Source: Dryas octopetala
Lineage: Eukaryota > Streptophyta > Magnoliopsida > Rosales > Rosaceae
DNA: 64,000 bases
Reading direction: 5' to 3'
Assembly: GCA_963921425.1 (NCBI GenBank)
Contig: OY992839.1
Span: 21,002,910-21,066,909 of the forward strand
This document shows, piece by piece, positions 22,641 to 33,818 of this stretch (within the stretch, counting starts at the first letter, position 1; the number at the start of each line of letters is the position of its first letter). Under the pieces are notes generated by a model. It worked only from the letters and a program-made list of their open reading frames with translations. It did no database searches and was not told the DNA's origin. A program made the translations under genes and the position numbers.

Positions 22641-22915
22641 GTACCCAAAAAGAATTTTTTTCCTTATTTGATTATTTTCTATTTTTTAGATTGATGCATT
22701 TTTATTAGATTAATATAATTTAAATCCCATAATTAATTTTAGGATAATATGATAATATGCTAATATTATAATATTAAGATAATATAAAACTAGGATAATA
22801 TTAGACATTTTTGAAATTAAAAACATCTAGACAATATTTTTGGACCTCATTCAAAAATTAAAAAGCATTAAAGTATTACTCTAAGAGAGGAGGGAAAATT
22901 GGACCGGCCTGTAAG

Positions 22916-24087
22916 CAAGGAATTAAATTTCGGATTTCGAGGAAATTTTGATGAAAATTTCAAAGATTTTTAAATTTCGACAAAAATTAAACGGAAACGA
23001 CGAAACTTGCTATCAAAATACGAAAATTTTTAATGAAACTTTACCATATGTTTATTTAACATATTATTTATAAATTGATAAAAAACATTGAAGAAACCAA
23101 ATTATATAGTAGGTTTCATATGATATAAGGTGAATATAATGTGCGCTGAAGCAAATACTATTAAATAAAATTAGTATAATGAATAAATAAAATTAGTATA
23201 TTCTTTATACTCTATAATTTAATTATACACTAAAATCTAAACTCTAATACTCTATATACTCTATATACCATAATACTCTTTATACTCTATAATCTATACA
23301 TTAAACCCTATATACTATATATTCTTTAGGATATTAGGTTTTAGGCCCTTTAGGATATTTTTAATTATTTTTTTATATAGAAATATATTAGAGTTTAGGG
23401 TTTAAAATAACTAAATGAAATCCCAAACTTTTTTTTCTTTCCAATTGCCCAAAGGCCCCAAACCACCCCTCCATTTTTTTTTCTTTCCTTTTTTTTTTTC
23501 CCCGTGCCTCTCTCTTCAGTCTTTTTTTTTTTTCCTTCCTTTTTTCCCGTGCCTCTAACCCAGCCAAGCTTTCTCTTCACTGAGTGTAACAACCCAAATT
23601 TTGGCTTATGGTAATTTTGTTACTTAAATTTTTCAAACTTGTTTTAAGGTTTGTTTAAAGGAATTAGAAATTTTCTTAAGTTTATTTTAACTAACTTAGA
23701 CCTTTGGTTGTGGTTCTAGAGCTTAGTTGTGTGGAAATGAATTTTAGAAAATGAAAATTCAAGAATTTGGCGATTATTATTTTTTTCAGAATTAAATTAT
23801 GAGAGTAGGATTTTTCATAATTTTTCTGAAAGCAGTTTGACTATTTTGAGGTCATAGGAAATTCGTACTCATCAATACAAGTCCGTAGCATTTTTCGGTG
23901 AATTATTTGGAGTTTCGACCTATTTTTGGTGAATTTATGAAGTTGGAGAAAATAGAAAATAGGATAATTTCGATAATTTCGATAAATTTCGGTAAATTTC
24001 GCCGAAATTTCGGCGAAAACTTTACGAAAAATTGTTGAATATGTGTTTAGATTTCGGAACCCTAAGAAAACAAAATTTAATACCTTT
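22916..24087. mobile_element. hAT-like element with AATTTCG-rich ends, copy 1
   Basis: The left end is CAAGGAATTAAATTTCGG. The right end carries repeated AAATTTCGGCGAAATTTC words and closes AATTTAATACCTTT. Flanks CCTGTAAG and CCTTTAAA agree at six of eight bases, fitting an aged 8-bp hAT target repeat. About 520 bp of its left part (22925-23450) matches 51040-51630 in the opposite orientation, which identifies the family and supports the left edge. An LTR fragment lies inside at 23586-23960. No transposase is present. Confidence 0.6.
23586..23960 (+). mobile_element. Ty3/gypsy-type LTR fragment inside the hAT element
   Basis: Starts TGTAACAACCCAAATTTTGG, an LTR opening common in plant gypsy elements and similar in design to the minus-strand start of the 13.3-16.3 kb LTR. 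It fades out near 23960, where the AATTTCG repeats of the host hAT element resume. It is a truncated relic. A section around 23840-23960 is clearly similar to the inner arms of the neighbouring Mutator element. Confidence 0.5.
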
Positions 24088-24131
24088 CCTTTAAATGGCT
24101 CTATATACTTTTAATATGAGCTTTATTTTTA

Positions 24132-25243
24132 GGCTTAATTATTAATTTACCACCAAAAACTGTAACTCATTCTCATATTGCCACCTGAAAGTTTTTTTGT
24201 CCCAGATTACTACCTATAACTTACATCCATGTCCCATTTTACCTTGTTCTGTCAACAATTCCGTTAAAAATGCTGACTTGGCCGTTATTGCTGACGTGGC
24301 GCGCTGGATGTGCGCCACGTGTCATATTTTTTTCTTGTATTTTCTTTTTTTTTTATTTTCCTATTTTTATAAACTTTGAAAATTAATTAAAAATAGCTCC
24401 AAACTCAGAAAAATACACGGAAAATTTCTACGGACTCGTCTTGACTAGTTCTAATTTACTATGGGGTCAAAATATCAATTTTCCCTCTAAAAAGTTTTAG
24501 AAAATTTGGGAAGTCCAAATTTATTTCTAGAAAATTAAAATAAATTTCCCTCTATTAAATAAATTTTAGAATTTTCATAAACCCTCGGACGAATTTTCAA
24601 ATTGGAAATTACCAAAAGCCTATTTTAGAGAATTATTTCGAGACTTTACAGAAATTTTAGAATTTTTCTAGAATTTATTTTATAGAAGGAAATTTGTTTT
24701 CCTCAAAGACCGAGAGGTCTTTTGGGTAGCAAGTGTTCACGAGAAATGTATTGTTAGTTTTTAGAAGACTAACGGTGCAGACCTCATATTTTTTGGAGTT
24801 CGGGAGATTATCCTATGAATTTCCAAAGAATCTAGAGTATTTTAATTTTCTAGAAATAAATTTGGACTTCCCAAATTTTCTGAAAATTTTTAGAGGGAAA
24901 ATTGGTATTTTGATCCCATAGTAAATTAGTACTAGTCAAGACGAGTCCGTAGGTATTTTCAGTGTATTTTTCTGAGTTCAGAGCTATTTTTAATTAATTT
25001 TCAAAGTTTATAAAAATAGAAAAAAAATAAGAAAATACAAGAAAAAAATGTGACACGTGGTGCACATCCAGCGCGCCACGTTAGCAATAACGGCCAAGTC
25101 AGCATTTTTAACGGAATTGTTGACGAAATAAAGTAAAATGGGACACAGATGTAAGTTATTGGTGGTAATCTAAGACGAAAAAACTTTCAGGTGACAATAT
25201 GAGAATGAGTTACAATTTTGAGTGATAAATCGATAATTAAGCC
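24132..25243. mobile_element. Mutator-like foldback element with 0.4-kb inverted arms and 9-bp target repeat
   Basis: Exact 9-bp repeats TTATTTTTA flank it (24123-24131 and 25244-25252), the Mutator signature. The ends are GGCTTAATTA and TAATTAAGCC. The left arm runs to about 24541 and the right arm from about 24838, with a loop of about 300 bp and no transposase. Arm divergence is modest, with scattered substitutions and small indels. The inner half of each arm (around GACGAGTCCGTAG) resembles the LTR fragment 200 bp upstream, suggesting that LTR sequence was captured into the arms. Confidence 0.85.
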
Positions 25244-25364
25244 TTATTTTTAATAAAGATAAAGTACTTGCTTTAATCAATACTCATTGCCCTGAAGGAC
25301 CACAAGCCAACAATAAATTGCACAATTTAGAATTCTCCAAATAACAGAGTTTGGCCCTTTCCAT

Positions 25365-25689
25365 AGAGATGGGAATGGGTCATTTTTACTGGTCATTATC
25401 AGCCAACCGACCTATTATCGGCCAGCCGATAATTCTACCAACAACCGACCCGTCAAGTCGGGCTGATAATACCAACCGATTCATCAGAGTTGGTTTGGAT
25501 GTTGGTTTTGAAATTGATCAAATGTTGGTCTAATAATTCCAACCAACCCACCTATATCAACCTTATCAACAACTGACTCGCAACCGACCCACAATGGGTA
25601 GGTCAGTTGTTGGTTGTCAAAAATGGCCTTATTGGGTCGGGTCGGTTGTTTGGCCGATGTGCAACCGACCCGACCCATTCCCACCCCTA
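25365..25689. mobile_element. hAT MITE, 325 bp, 8-bp target repeat
   Basis: Exact CTTTCCAT repeats (25357-25364 and 25690-25697). The termini AGAGATGGGAATGGG and, inverted, TAGGGGTGGGAATGG resemble the TAGGGGTGGGCA ends of the other hAT elements here. The interior is full of CAACCGACC / GGTCGGTTG words in both orientations. No coding capacity. Confidence 0.8.
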
Positions 25690-25697
25690 CTTTCCAT

Positions 25698-27159
25698 GGC
25701 ACAAGCATCACATTGTCAAAAGCTGTATAGGTGTTGGAAAGTTTGAACAATTATAAACTCATAATGGATCTTAAAATTGAGGGGGAAGCAAATTGGTTGA
25801 CCTCTAGGATTGTGCCCAGGGGAGGAGCCTAAAATTTTTTCTGGATAGGCCAATAATTTAAATATCTTAATTGGGGGCCTACTATACAAATTTCTTCTAA
25901 AAAATTTTCAAAATATTACAAATATTTTTTAAATTTTTCTAAAAATTGCATAGAGCTACTTGTGGATTGTTATGGCTAAAGCCACTTCAGGCCCCATATG
26001 TAGCTTTGCTCCTGGTCGTACCTTAATAATATTCTCCATCCAATTATAAAAAAAAAAAAAAAAAACAAAAACAAAAAAAAAATCCAGCTCGAATTGTGAG
26101 AAAATTGAAGGCAAATTGCCAGTACTCAGTTGTTTGAAAAGCATTTTGACGCTAATATAATATGATCGTCACTCTTCTGACGGCCTGAGTTAAGTTAAGC
26201 TACTTACTTAGTAGCTAGGAAGGTGGCAGATATGTACGTAACTATGTATACATCGAGGCCTCTTCCATTAAGAATCTATCAAATAATGTTATTTAAAAAG
26301 TCTCTGTGGACTTCACTTTATATCATATTAATTTAACGATTTAAGTCGTTTATTTTTTAGATTTTTATTCAAAAATTATTTACGTAAAAATTTAGACAAA
26401 TTGAAAATCGTTAAAGATATCTAATTTTTATTAACTAAATAGACTAACAAAATATTTTTAATAAACACTTGAAATTTTGATAGTTAATCTAAAGATTAAA
26501 TAGAAAATGTTTACCTAATTTTTTGTAAGAATGATATTTCAATAAAAACCTAAAAAGTAGATAATTCTAGAATTAAAATATATATAATTTTTCGTAGAAT
26601 AGGTCCAACAAGAGATTTTTTTAATAAATTAATTTATTTAATGCATCCTTAATAGAAGTTCCCTCTATATGTATATATAATCCCGAGGAGCTCATAGAAA
26701 CTTTTGTTAATTTTGCAGGAAATCTCACACAAAAATTTAATAAAAGATCTGACGTGACAACCTTAAAATTTCGAGCATCTATCACAAATGAACATGAGGA
26801 CCAGCTTGCAATTGCCATTGCATGTGTAATGAGTTTGGCCTTTTTGTTCTTTTATTTTTTTTTCAATTAAAGTATATTGACTTTTTGACTTTTTCTGAAC
26901 ATGTATACTGCAATAGTGCGATACATTGCAATTGCAATATTGTGCAGTAGGATAACGAATTGTTTGAAATTCTATAGCAAGCGGCCACGACACCAACATG
27001 CACATCTGCCATTTAAAAGTTTTTGATGCCCATCTTTCTCCAATTTCATCATTGCGTGCATTATTTCTCCCAACTAAAAATGCATATTCATGTCAACCAA
27101 ACTGTGAGAATCTTCACATAAATTATTACAACTACTAAAATGACACATTGAATCCAATA
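25698..27159. other. Intergenic, no gene recognised
   Basis: AT-rich, with an A-rich microsatellite near 26047-26080. No convincing coding frame or element ends. It lies downstream of the minus-strand NBS-LRR pseudogene. Confidence 0.5.
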
Positions 27160-28029
27160 TTAATACATGCAAATACACACAAACAATATAAGCTGCATTG
27201 GAACAAACTCCAAATCCAATGTTTTTAGATTGGCAAGATATTCAACAACCAGTGGCAATGTCTTTAATTCCATGCATCTACCAGTGGATAAGCGCATGAG
27301 ATTCGACATCACTCCTTTTTCTATATTTACCCGTAAGGGCATATTATTCAACGCCAAACCCGTAAGCTTTACAAAGCCTCTATTCCCAGACAGGGCAATG
27401 CTTCAACGTGAGGTAGTAAATCTTGTTCAAGTCTAGACCAATGTAGATACAAAAATGTGAGGCTCTGGAGTGAACAAAACCAACGTGGTACCCCTTCTAG
27501 CTTGCCAACCAAAACAAGCTTTCCAAGGCGGAGAGGTGGTGCAGATAGTGCGTCCACTTGAAGAAATTCCTCTTCATCACTTACCATCAATAACATGGAT
27601 TGAAGGATGCTCATCTTTTGAATTGAGCCACATAGGTCCCTCTCGTCTCTCCCTTTTATATTCGTAATGCCAATGGAAATAAGTTGGATCATATTGCCCA
27701 CAAGTCTAATCAAGTTTCCTTCTGATTCAACACATGCTAAAACTTGTAATTTCCTCGATGCACAAATATCTGATGGCGCTCTTTTCCCATTCAGATATTT
27801 AAAGTTTTCATAATGACCTGTGTAATTGTACATAATTAGATGGCGCAAGTTTAACAACTTGGCAGTTCCTGTTGGGAGTTTCTCTATGCTAATGTCCCTG
27901 ATGTCCAAGGTTTGAAGGTTATGGAGCCGTCCTATTAATTTTGGAAGCTCCTTAATTGGAGTGCCCCTCAAATTTAAATATGTTAAAAGTTAAATAAGTA
28001 CACCAAGTCATCGTGCAGTTTATCAATAA

Positions 28030-29091
28030 AGTGCTGCTATTTGCACACCTTTTTTTTTTTTTTTCTTTTTGCATACCCCTATTAAAAAAAAAAAATAAAC
28101 AAAAAAAAAGACCATATAGCCCCTCCCTCTTTCCCTCTTTTTTTCTCTCGTTCAGACCCCTTCCCCTGTTTTTTTTCCTTCCAAGACACTCACCCGATCA
28201 CCACCTTCCTCGCACCACTACCGCGCGCAGCACCACCCAAGCCACAACTAACCACCATCTTCCTCTCTCTCCGCATGCACCACCACCACAGCACCCAAAA
28301 CAGCCACCACAACCAGCCCGGCAGCCCCTCCTCCCTTTCTCCTCTCTCTATTTCTCTGTCTTCTTCCCTCTTTGCTGCACCACCATCTCTTCTCTCTCTC
28401 TCTCTCTCTCTTCCCTCCCTTTCTCTGTCGCTGTAGTTGGTTTGGTAGACAGCCACCGAACGAAACTAACGGCTTCGGCAGATGACTGTCGAACCCACCG
28501 GTTTCGAAGGATGGCTGCCGAACGAACCCGCCGATTTCGGCGGATGACTGCTGAACGGCCTGTGAAGCTCATCCTCTTGGCTGGCACTGCGGCGTGGTCG
28601 TGCGAGCTGGGCAGAGCTGTCGGGCGCGAGCTCATTTGCATCGGCGGCGTGGTCGGGCGTTGGGGCTTCTTGGTTGTGCGAGCTTGGCATGGTGGTGGGC
28701 GCGGGGAGGGTGGTGCAGCAGGGAGGAGAGAGAGATGAGGAGAGAGAATGAGAGGAGAATGGTGCGCATGCAGGGAGGGTGGTGCTGCGAGGAGGGTGGT
28801 GCAGCAGGGAGGGTGGTGCTGCGCGCGGTGGTGGTGCTGCGAGAAAAGTGGTGCTGCGCGGGTGTGTGTTGACAGAGAAAGAGAGAGAGGGAAGGAGAGA
28901 GAGTGAGAAAGAGAAAGATGGGGTAAGTGGGTGTGTAATGAAATGAGGGTATTTTGGTAATGGGTTAGGTGTGTGTTGAGAGGTTTTGAATTTGAGATGA
29001 GTGTGTGGGGTGTGTAGGAGAAAAAAGAGAAAAAAGTGTGCAAAAAGAAAAAAGAAAAAAAAAAAAAAAAGGTGTGCAAATAGCAGTACTC
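28030..29091. mobile_element. Small Mutator-like element inserted in the NBS-LRR relic
   Basis: A TATCAATAA repeat flanks it (28021-28029 and 29092-29100). The ends read AGTGCTGCTATTTGCACACC at left and, inverted, GAGTACTGCTATTTGCACACC at right, followed by poly-T/poly-A. The host reading resumes across the site, so the insertion point is certain. The interior is CT-rich with no transposase. Four 22-bp palindromes lie at 28441-28556. Its right end resembles the sequence at 45240-45463, so it looks like a deletion derivative of the transposase-bearing element there. Confidence 0.85.
28441..28556. repeat. Palindrome array C: four imperfect 22-bp inverted repeats
   Basis: Units at about 28441-28461, 28473-28494, 28502-28523 and 28535-28556 follow the pattern TTCGGCAG, four variable bases, CTGCCGAA. 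It is the same motif as arrays A and B in the 36-47 kb Mutator island, here in a small element of a related family. Confidence 0.8.
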
Positions 29092-29950
29092 TATCAATAA
29101 TGGGCATTTTCTCCAAATCTAGAACCCTCAAAAGTTTGAATCCATAAGGCAATGTACTCCTTTTGGCAAAGACAAGAAAAGAGCGAAGCTGTGACATACC
29201 TATGCTTGATTTAATTTCTCCTTCAATTTGGATTGACAAATGGCGGGCTCCAATTTCATCATCTTTACCATCATATACAGCAGCAAATTTTTCTTTTTCT
29301 GATGTTGAATGAACAAGCTCCTGCATAAGGTCATACATCTTGCATGCTTTTGGCCTTCCAGTTTCATTCCTCCATACAACTTGCAACATGCTACGAAAAA
29401 TTAATGAGTTCCATAAGATAGCTCTCTGCAACATCTTCTGGTGTGACCCCTTTGACATGTTCCACAAATCCTTCAACCATCCAAAACCTAATGAGCCTTT
29501 TTCGTCGAATCAAATAATCTTCTGGGAAAAGAGAACAACATAGGAAACAATGCTTCAAACAGTATGTCATATCATTGAAACTAAGCAATAAGATGCTCTT
29601 CATAGATTTTAGCAATGGATGGTTGTTGAGATGCCAATTTAAGCTGTTGTAGACTTTGCTCCACTCTGCAGATGACTTCTTGGAGGATATAAGACCACCT
29701 AAAACCACAACTGCGAGAGGTAGGCCTTCACATTTTTCTTACAAGTTCCCAAGCTAATGGTTCAAGCTCTGGTGGACAACATTTGTTAGGGTAAGCTGAG
29801 AATGCTTTCTTGCTGAATAGTTCCCAAGCATCATTGTTTTGCAAGGATTTAATTGGATGAACATGGCTTTCAACTCCAAAAGAATAGGATGCTATGTCTT
29901 CTTTCCTAGTCATAAGCATGATTTGACTTCCAAGCTCATCAAGTCAAGTC

Positions 29951-30391
29951 ATTGTAACAGTATTCATATTGTAATGCATAGTTACCAGCTACTGGAATAA
30001 TTCTAATAAATTGCTTCAAGATCGTCAAATTCACATATTTCAAACTCAGAGTTATAGTACTTTTTCATAGTACCATACTGTCAAAACATATATGACAACA
30101 ACCATATCAAGGATACACACGAACTTTGTATCTCTAACTCTTGCAATAAGAAATAACACAATCTTCTTTCTCATTCGATCCATCTCTAGTCATCAAATGA
30201 AAGAAACTAAAACAAGAAACCCACTTTAGATAAATTAGAACAGGAGCACTTGCAACACATAGACAAGCTGTCAGTATAGTTTGCTATGAGTTATCCTCAT
30301 TTCTAAACTCAACCCCAACAAACAAATTTTGGCTAGTACTTGTGTTCTAGTCAATATAGTTTGCAGAACTAACCAGTTCTTTATTGGCTAG

Positions 30392-30431
<40 letters not shown>

Positions 30432-30537
30432 CTGCAAATATTGGACAGAATTGGCTCTAGCCAAAATCAATATACATAGTTATTCCTTCACACAAAACAA
30501 CCCATTAAAATTGGTTCAAGGTCAAACCATTACTTAT

Positions 30538-30562
<25 letters not shown>
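29951..30562. other. Intergenic with a 40-bp poly-A run
   Basis: No gene recognised. A poly-A run of about 40 bases lies at 30390-30429, and a (TA)n tract at 30538-30562 marks the insertion site of the following MITE. Confidence 0.5.
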
Positions 30563-30568
<6 letters not shown>

Positions 30569-30917
30569 TTGATCAGGTGCGAACGTGCCACCGAGCGCCC
30601 GGTAGCTTCGCCGAGCGCTCTACAATGATTTTTTAAAACAAGCGAGCGCTGCTTTCTCCGCCGAGTTTTAAGGGTATATCCCGATGGGTTCACCCCATCC
30701 CCTCCTAGGGTATAGAATGGGCTTAGTGGAGGCGTTATGTTAGAGGGTTTAGATATGGGATTTTGGGCCCTCAGTGCTAAATCATAACATAAACGCCGAC
30801 AAACCAGCGTCGAGCGCTCGGTGCTGCAAAATTTTGCACTACCGAGGGATCGGCGGTGGTCACCGTGCGCTTGGTGTTAGGTGCGAATGTACGAATGTTC
30901 GCACCTGAATGGGACTG
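30563..30917. mobile_element. TA-targeted foldback MITE, family M1
   Basis: About 350 bp lying between (TA)n tracts on both sides. The ends are TTGATCAGGTGCGAAC and, inverted, CCATTCAGGTGCGAAC. The core shares TTTTAAGGGTATATCCC, TCCTAGGGTATAGAA, GGAGGCGTTATGTTAG and CATAACATAAACGCCGAC with the cluster at 22.2-22.6 kb. No coding capacity. Confidence 0.65.
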
Positions 30918-31267
30918 TATATATATACATATTTATATTATCTATATCATAACACACAAGTGAATACAAAATAAAAAATAAATCTAGTTCTCACTTTAGA
31001 AACAGATCCGATTTCAAGCAAGAACTCAATCCTATAATTTATAAGTTGCCACCACTTTTATACGTGCAAGATAGACAAAGTAGACAAATCCATGTATAGA
31101 TTATGAGCCAACCCAGACATGCCAAAATGTATATTCAAATATATCTTAGAATAAAAAACTTTCGTAGATCCACTAGAGCACTGGTTATGATGCACTGGGA
31201 CAAGAAAAAAGAGATTTTTCTGTCACCTCAAATGAACTTAAGTACCGTGACATGGTTTCTCACATTG
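30918..31267. other. Intergenic, no gene recognised
   Basis: About 350 bp of AT-rich sequence just downstream of the PPR pseudogene. It could include its former 3' UTR. Confidence 0.45.
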
Positions 31268-32774
31268 TTATAGTTTCTTCATGAAATCCTCAATGATATC
31301 AGCAGCAGCACACATATTCTTCAGTTTGACTTCGTCCCAAAGCAAACGGCATGTCTTATACCTTGGCTTTATCTCTTGACCAATCATCTCCTCAAACAGA
31401 AGGTAACCCCACTCGCATTTATTTGCTCAGCATAACCCATGAATTAGAAGTGTATAGGTTGAGAGATCAAGACTGAGATGGCGTCTATTGACCATGTCAT
31501 CCAATAACTTACTCCAACAATTGTCTGTTTTTCCAGTCTTAAAGCACATTTTAAGCAATGGATAGTATGTCAGAACATCAGGCTTACAATAGTCCTGAAT
31601 TTTCCATCTGGCTAAGGACATTTAAGGCATTTTGCTCTTGAGCATGATGGAAAAACATGGCAATCATTCTATTGTAAGTTGATGTATTAGGAGGTACCCC
31701 ATTCTCAGGCATCTCAAATTCTCAACCTCAAAAACCTGAATAGTCTCTCGTACTCGGCCAGCTCTTCCTAGTTTGTGGATCAGTGAATTGTAAAAAGTGT
31801 ATCAGGATTACATCCAGCCAATTTCATTCTCTCAGATAACTGCAAAGCTTCCTCAAACTTCTCTGACTTTGCTAGATAACACATGACAGTGGTGAAAGTG
31901 ACAACATTTGGACTGCACCCCTGAGCTTCCATTTCATCAAACAATTCATAGATCTTATCAAAGTTGAATTGGCGGCAATAAAAAAGGATGATTGTCGAGT
32001 AGCTGATGACACAAGGGCAACAGCCATGTCCCTTCATCTCTTGGATTATCCAATGTGCCTCATCAACCCGCTTGATCTTGCACCAACCATGAATGAAAAT
32101 GTTAAAGGTATGAGCATTTGAAAAGATGTGTGATTTCAGCTCTAAGAAGATCTCACGAGCTGCTCGACTTTGTTCTCTTTACATAACGTGTCAAGCAACA
32201 AGTTCATTGATTCCGTGTTTTTTTCCAATCCAAAACTTCCCAACTCATCAGATATCCTAATAGCATCCTCCCATTTCCCTGCACCAGCAAACCTTCTCAT
32301 AACCTTACCTACAGTGTTAAATGTGACCAGATTATCCTGACACATTTTTTCTAACAATTCCATAATCTTATTCATTTTCCACATTTTACCCAAAATGTCA
32401 ACTATCATATCATACACATCTGGAGTGAGTTTATAGCCAGAGCGTGACTCTACCCATCTAAATACACCCAATGCAGACTTCCAATCATTCTTAAACCGAT
32501 CGAACAATTGATCAACAAGGTTATGTGTGAGCTGAATGCTATTACATGCTTGGTCATGTGCAAGAGATTGTAGAACTTCATCATCACTGCTTCCAACAGG
32601 AACTTTAGCTATGATAATGTCAAGATCAGATAGTCTTGTTGGGTCTTCAAATTGTGACAACCCCAGTGGAGAAGACAAAATTGAAGAAAGAGCAGGCAAA
32701 CAATTTCCAGAGGAGGTACGGAAAAAGGCACAAGAGTTTGAAGTGTTGCATAGGAAGCGGGCGCTCAAGGACAT
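31268..32774 (-). pseudogene. P-class pentatricopeptide repeat (PPR) gene, decayed, probably mitochondrial-targeted
   Basis: Starts at ATG 32774 with a Ser/Arg-rich, acid-poor leader of the mitochondrial type (MSLSARFLCNTSNSCAFF). PPR units follow, for example YDMIVDILGKMWKMNKIMELLEKM, ISYSTIILFYCRQFNFDKIYELFDEM and VTFTTVMCYLAKSEKFEEALQL. Similarity continues to a stop at 31268, near MCAAADIIEDFMKKL, giving the length of a normal intronless PPR gene of about 500 codons. Four lesions are seen: single-base frameshifts near 32155, 31790 and 31600, and a CGA-to-TGA type stop near 31430. Intact relatives bind organelle RNA. The lesions are few and the sequence is otherwise well preserved, so it is either a recent pseudogene or has assembly errors. 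Confidence 0.85.
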
Positions 32775-33730
32775 GGAAAATCATGAAGATGTCCCAAGGC
32801 AATTATAAGTTTAAGTTCCTGCATCCCCATAAACAAAGATTTAGATTGTCTATAATCCAATACAATATCAGGAGTGAAAAAAAAAAAAAAAATTATCTAG
32901 CATTTTTTAGAGAAATGATGACATTGAAAACTAAATTAATATATGAACCTTATGTGTGTAACTTGGTTGGAAAAAGATTTCACATCAAAATTAATATAAG
33001 GCAACTATTTGTACTTTCAATAACAGAACAGAGATAAGAACATGTTTATTCCGTAACTAGACAAGAAGAATAACAATAAAAATGGACAAAGTCTTCCAAC
33101 TTTAGCATATGTATAAGAGTGCCATATTTAAAAATCAATGATACTAACTAAACTAAAACATGAACCTCCAGACAAAAATAGTAATAATAAAAGATGAATC
33201 GTCTTGCAGCTTTACCAAATAACCCAGAAGCTCATTAAATGGGGTTTCCAGTAAAATATAAAGATTAATAACCTTTTCAAATGCATCCCTTATGAAAACT
33301 TATAGACAAAGAGGAAGGAGCAAAAATTGAGCTAAAGGGTAGAGAGAGAGAGCGAGAGATGATTTCCTGCAGCACCAACACAATTTCGGAAGATATGGAT
33401 GGCTAGTTTTGGGAGTTGGGACCAGTGTTCAAAATATTGGTTGGCATTCCAAAATGTTGATCGAAATATCAATTTCTGGACTAGGCGATATCGGTAGGGG
33501 GGTGAAGCAAAATCTTCACCCATATCCCCGATATTTCACCGATATTGCTGATATTTTCTACAAATTTCGGATATCCCCGACATTCTACCGATATACAGAG
33601 AGAGAAAAAAAAAAAAAAAAAAAAAAAAAGGGAGAATGAGAATTAAGCCAAATAAACCCTAATTTTCCATACCCATCTACTAATTCAGAAACCTAATCAA
33701 TGAATTAATATAAAATTATCAAAACCCAAT

Positions 33731-33731
<1 letters not shown>
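32775..33731. other. Intergenic, with a diverged ATATTTCGG-type repeat
   Basis: No gene recognised. 33420-33600 contains repeated CGATATTTC / GAAATATC words in both orientations, reminiscent of the AATTTCG-rich hAT ends elsewhere, but no target repeats could be fixed. A poly-A run lies at 33605-33629. Confidence 0.45.

Positions 33732-33815
<84 letters not shown>
33732..33815. repeat. TC microsatellite
   Basis: About 42 uninterrupted TC units, the longest pure dinucleotide run in the window. Confidence 0.97.

Positions 33816-33818
<3 letters not shown>

Larger units (their letters stand above)
27160..29950 (-). pseudogene. CC-NBS-LRR (RPM1-like) resistance gene relic, split by a MULE
   Basis: In minus-strand order: RNBS-B (MLMTRKEDIASYSFG, near 29900), the GLPLA region near 29715, RNBS-D-like LKHCFLCCSLFPEDY, an MHD-equivalent MYDLMQEL, the start of the LRRs (FKLLRVLDLEKMP), the insertion at 28030-29091, then LRRs from LNLRGTPIKELP to YLANLKTLDLEFVP. 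The coiled-coil, P-loop and kinase-2 parts are absent, so it is 5'-truncated near 29950. Other lesions include a frameshift before GLPLA (about 29730), one near 29400 before MLQVVWRNE, and a deletion or shift near 27370. When intact this class acts as a cytosolic immune receptor with an NTPase switch. This copy cannot encode one. Confidence 0.9.

Noticed and set aside
28013-28738. 241-codon plus-strand frame, and long minus-strand frames over 28348-29476
   Set aside because: These run through the CT-rich interior and poly-A/T ends of the MULE in the NBS-LRR relic and have no protein-family features. The minus-strand frame fuses host and MULE sequence by chance.
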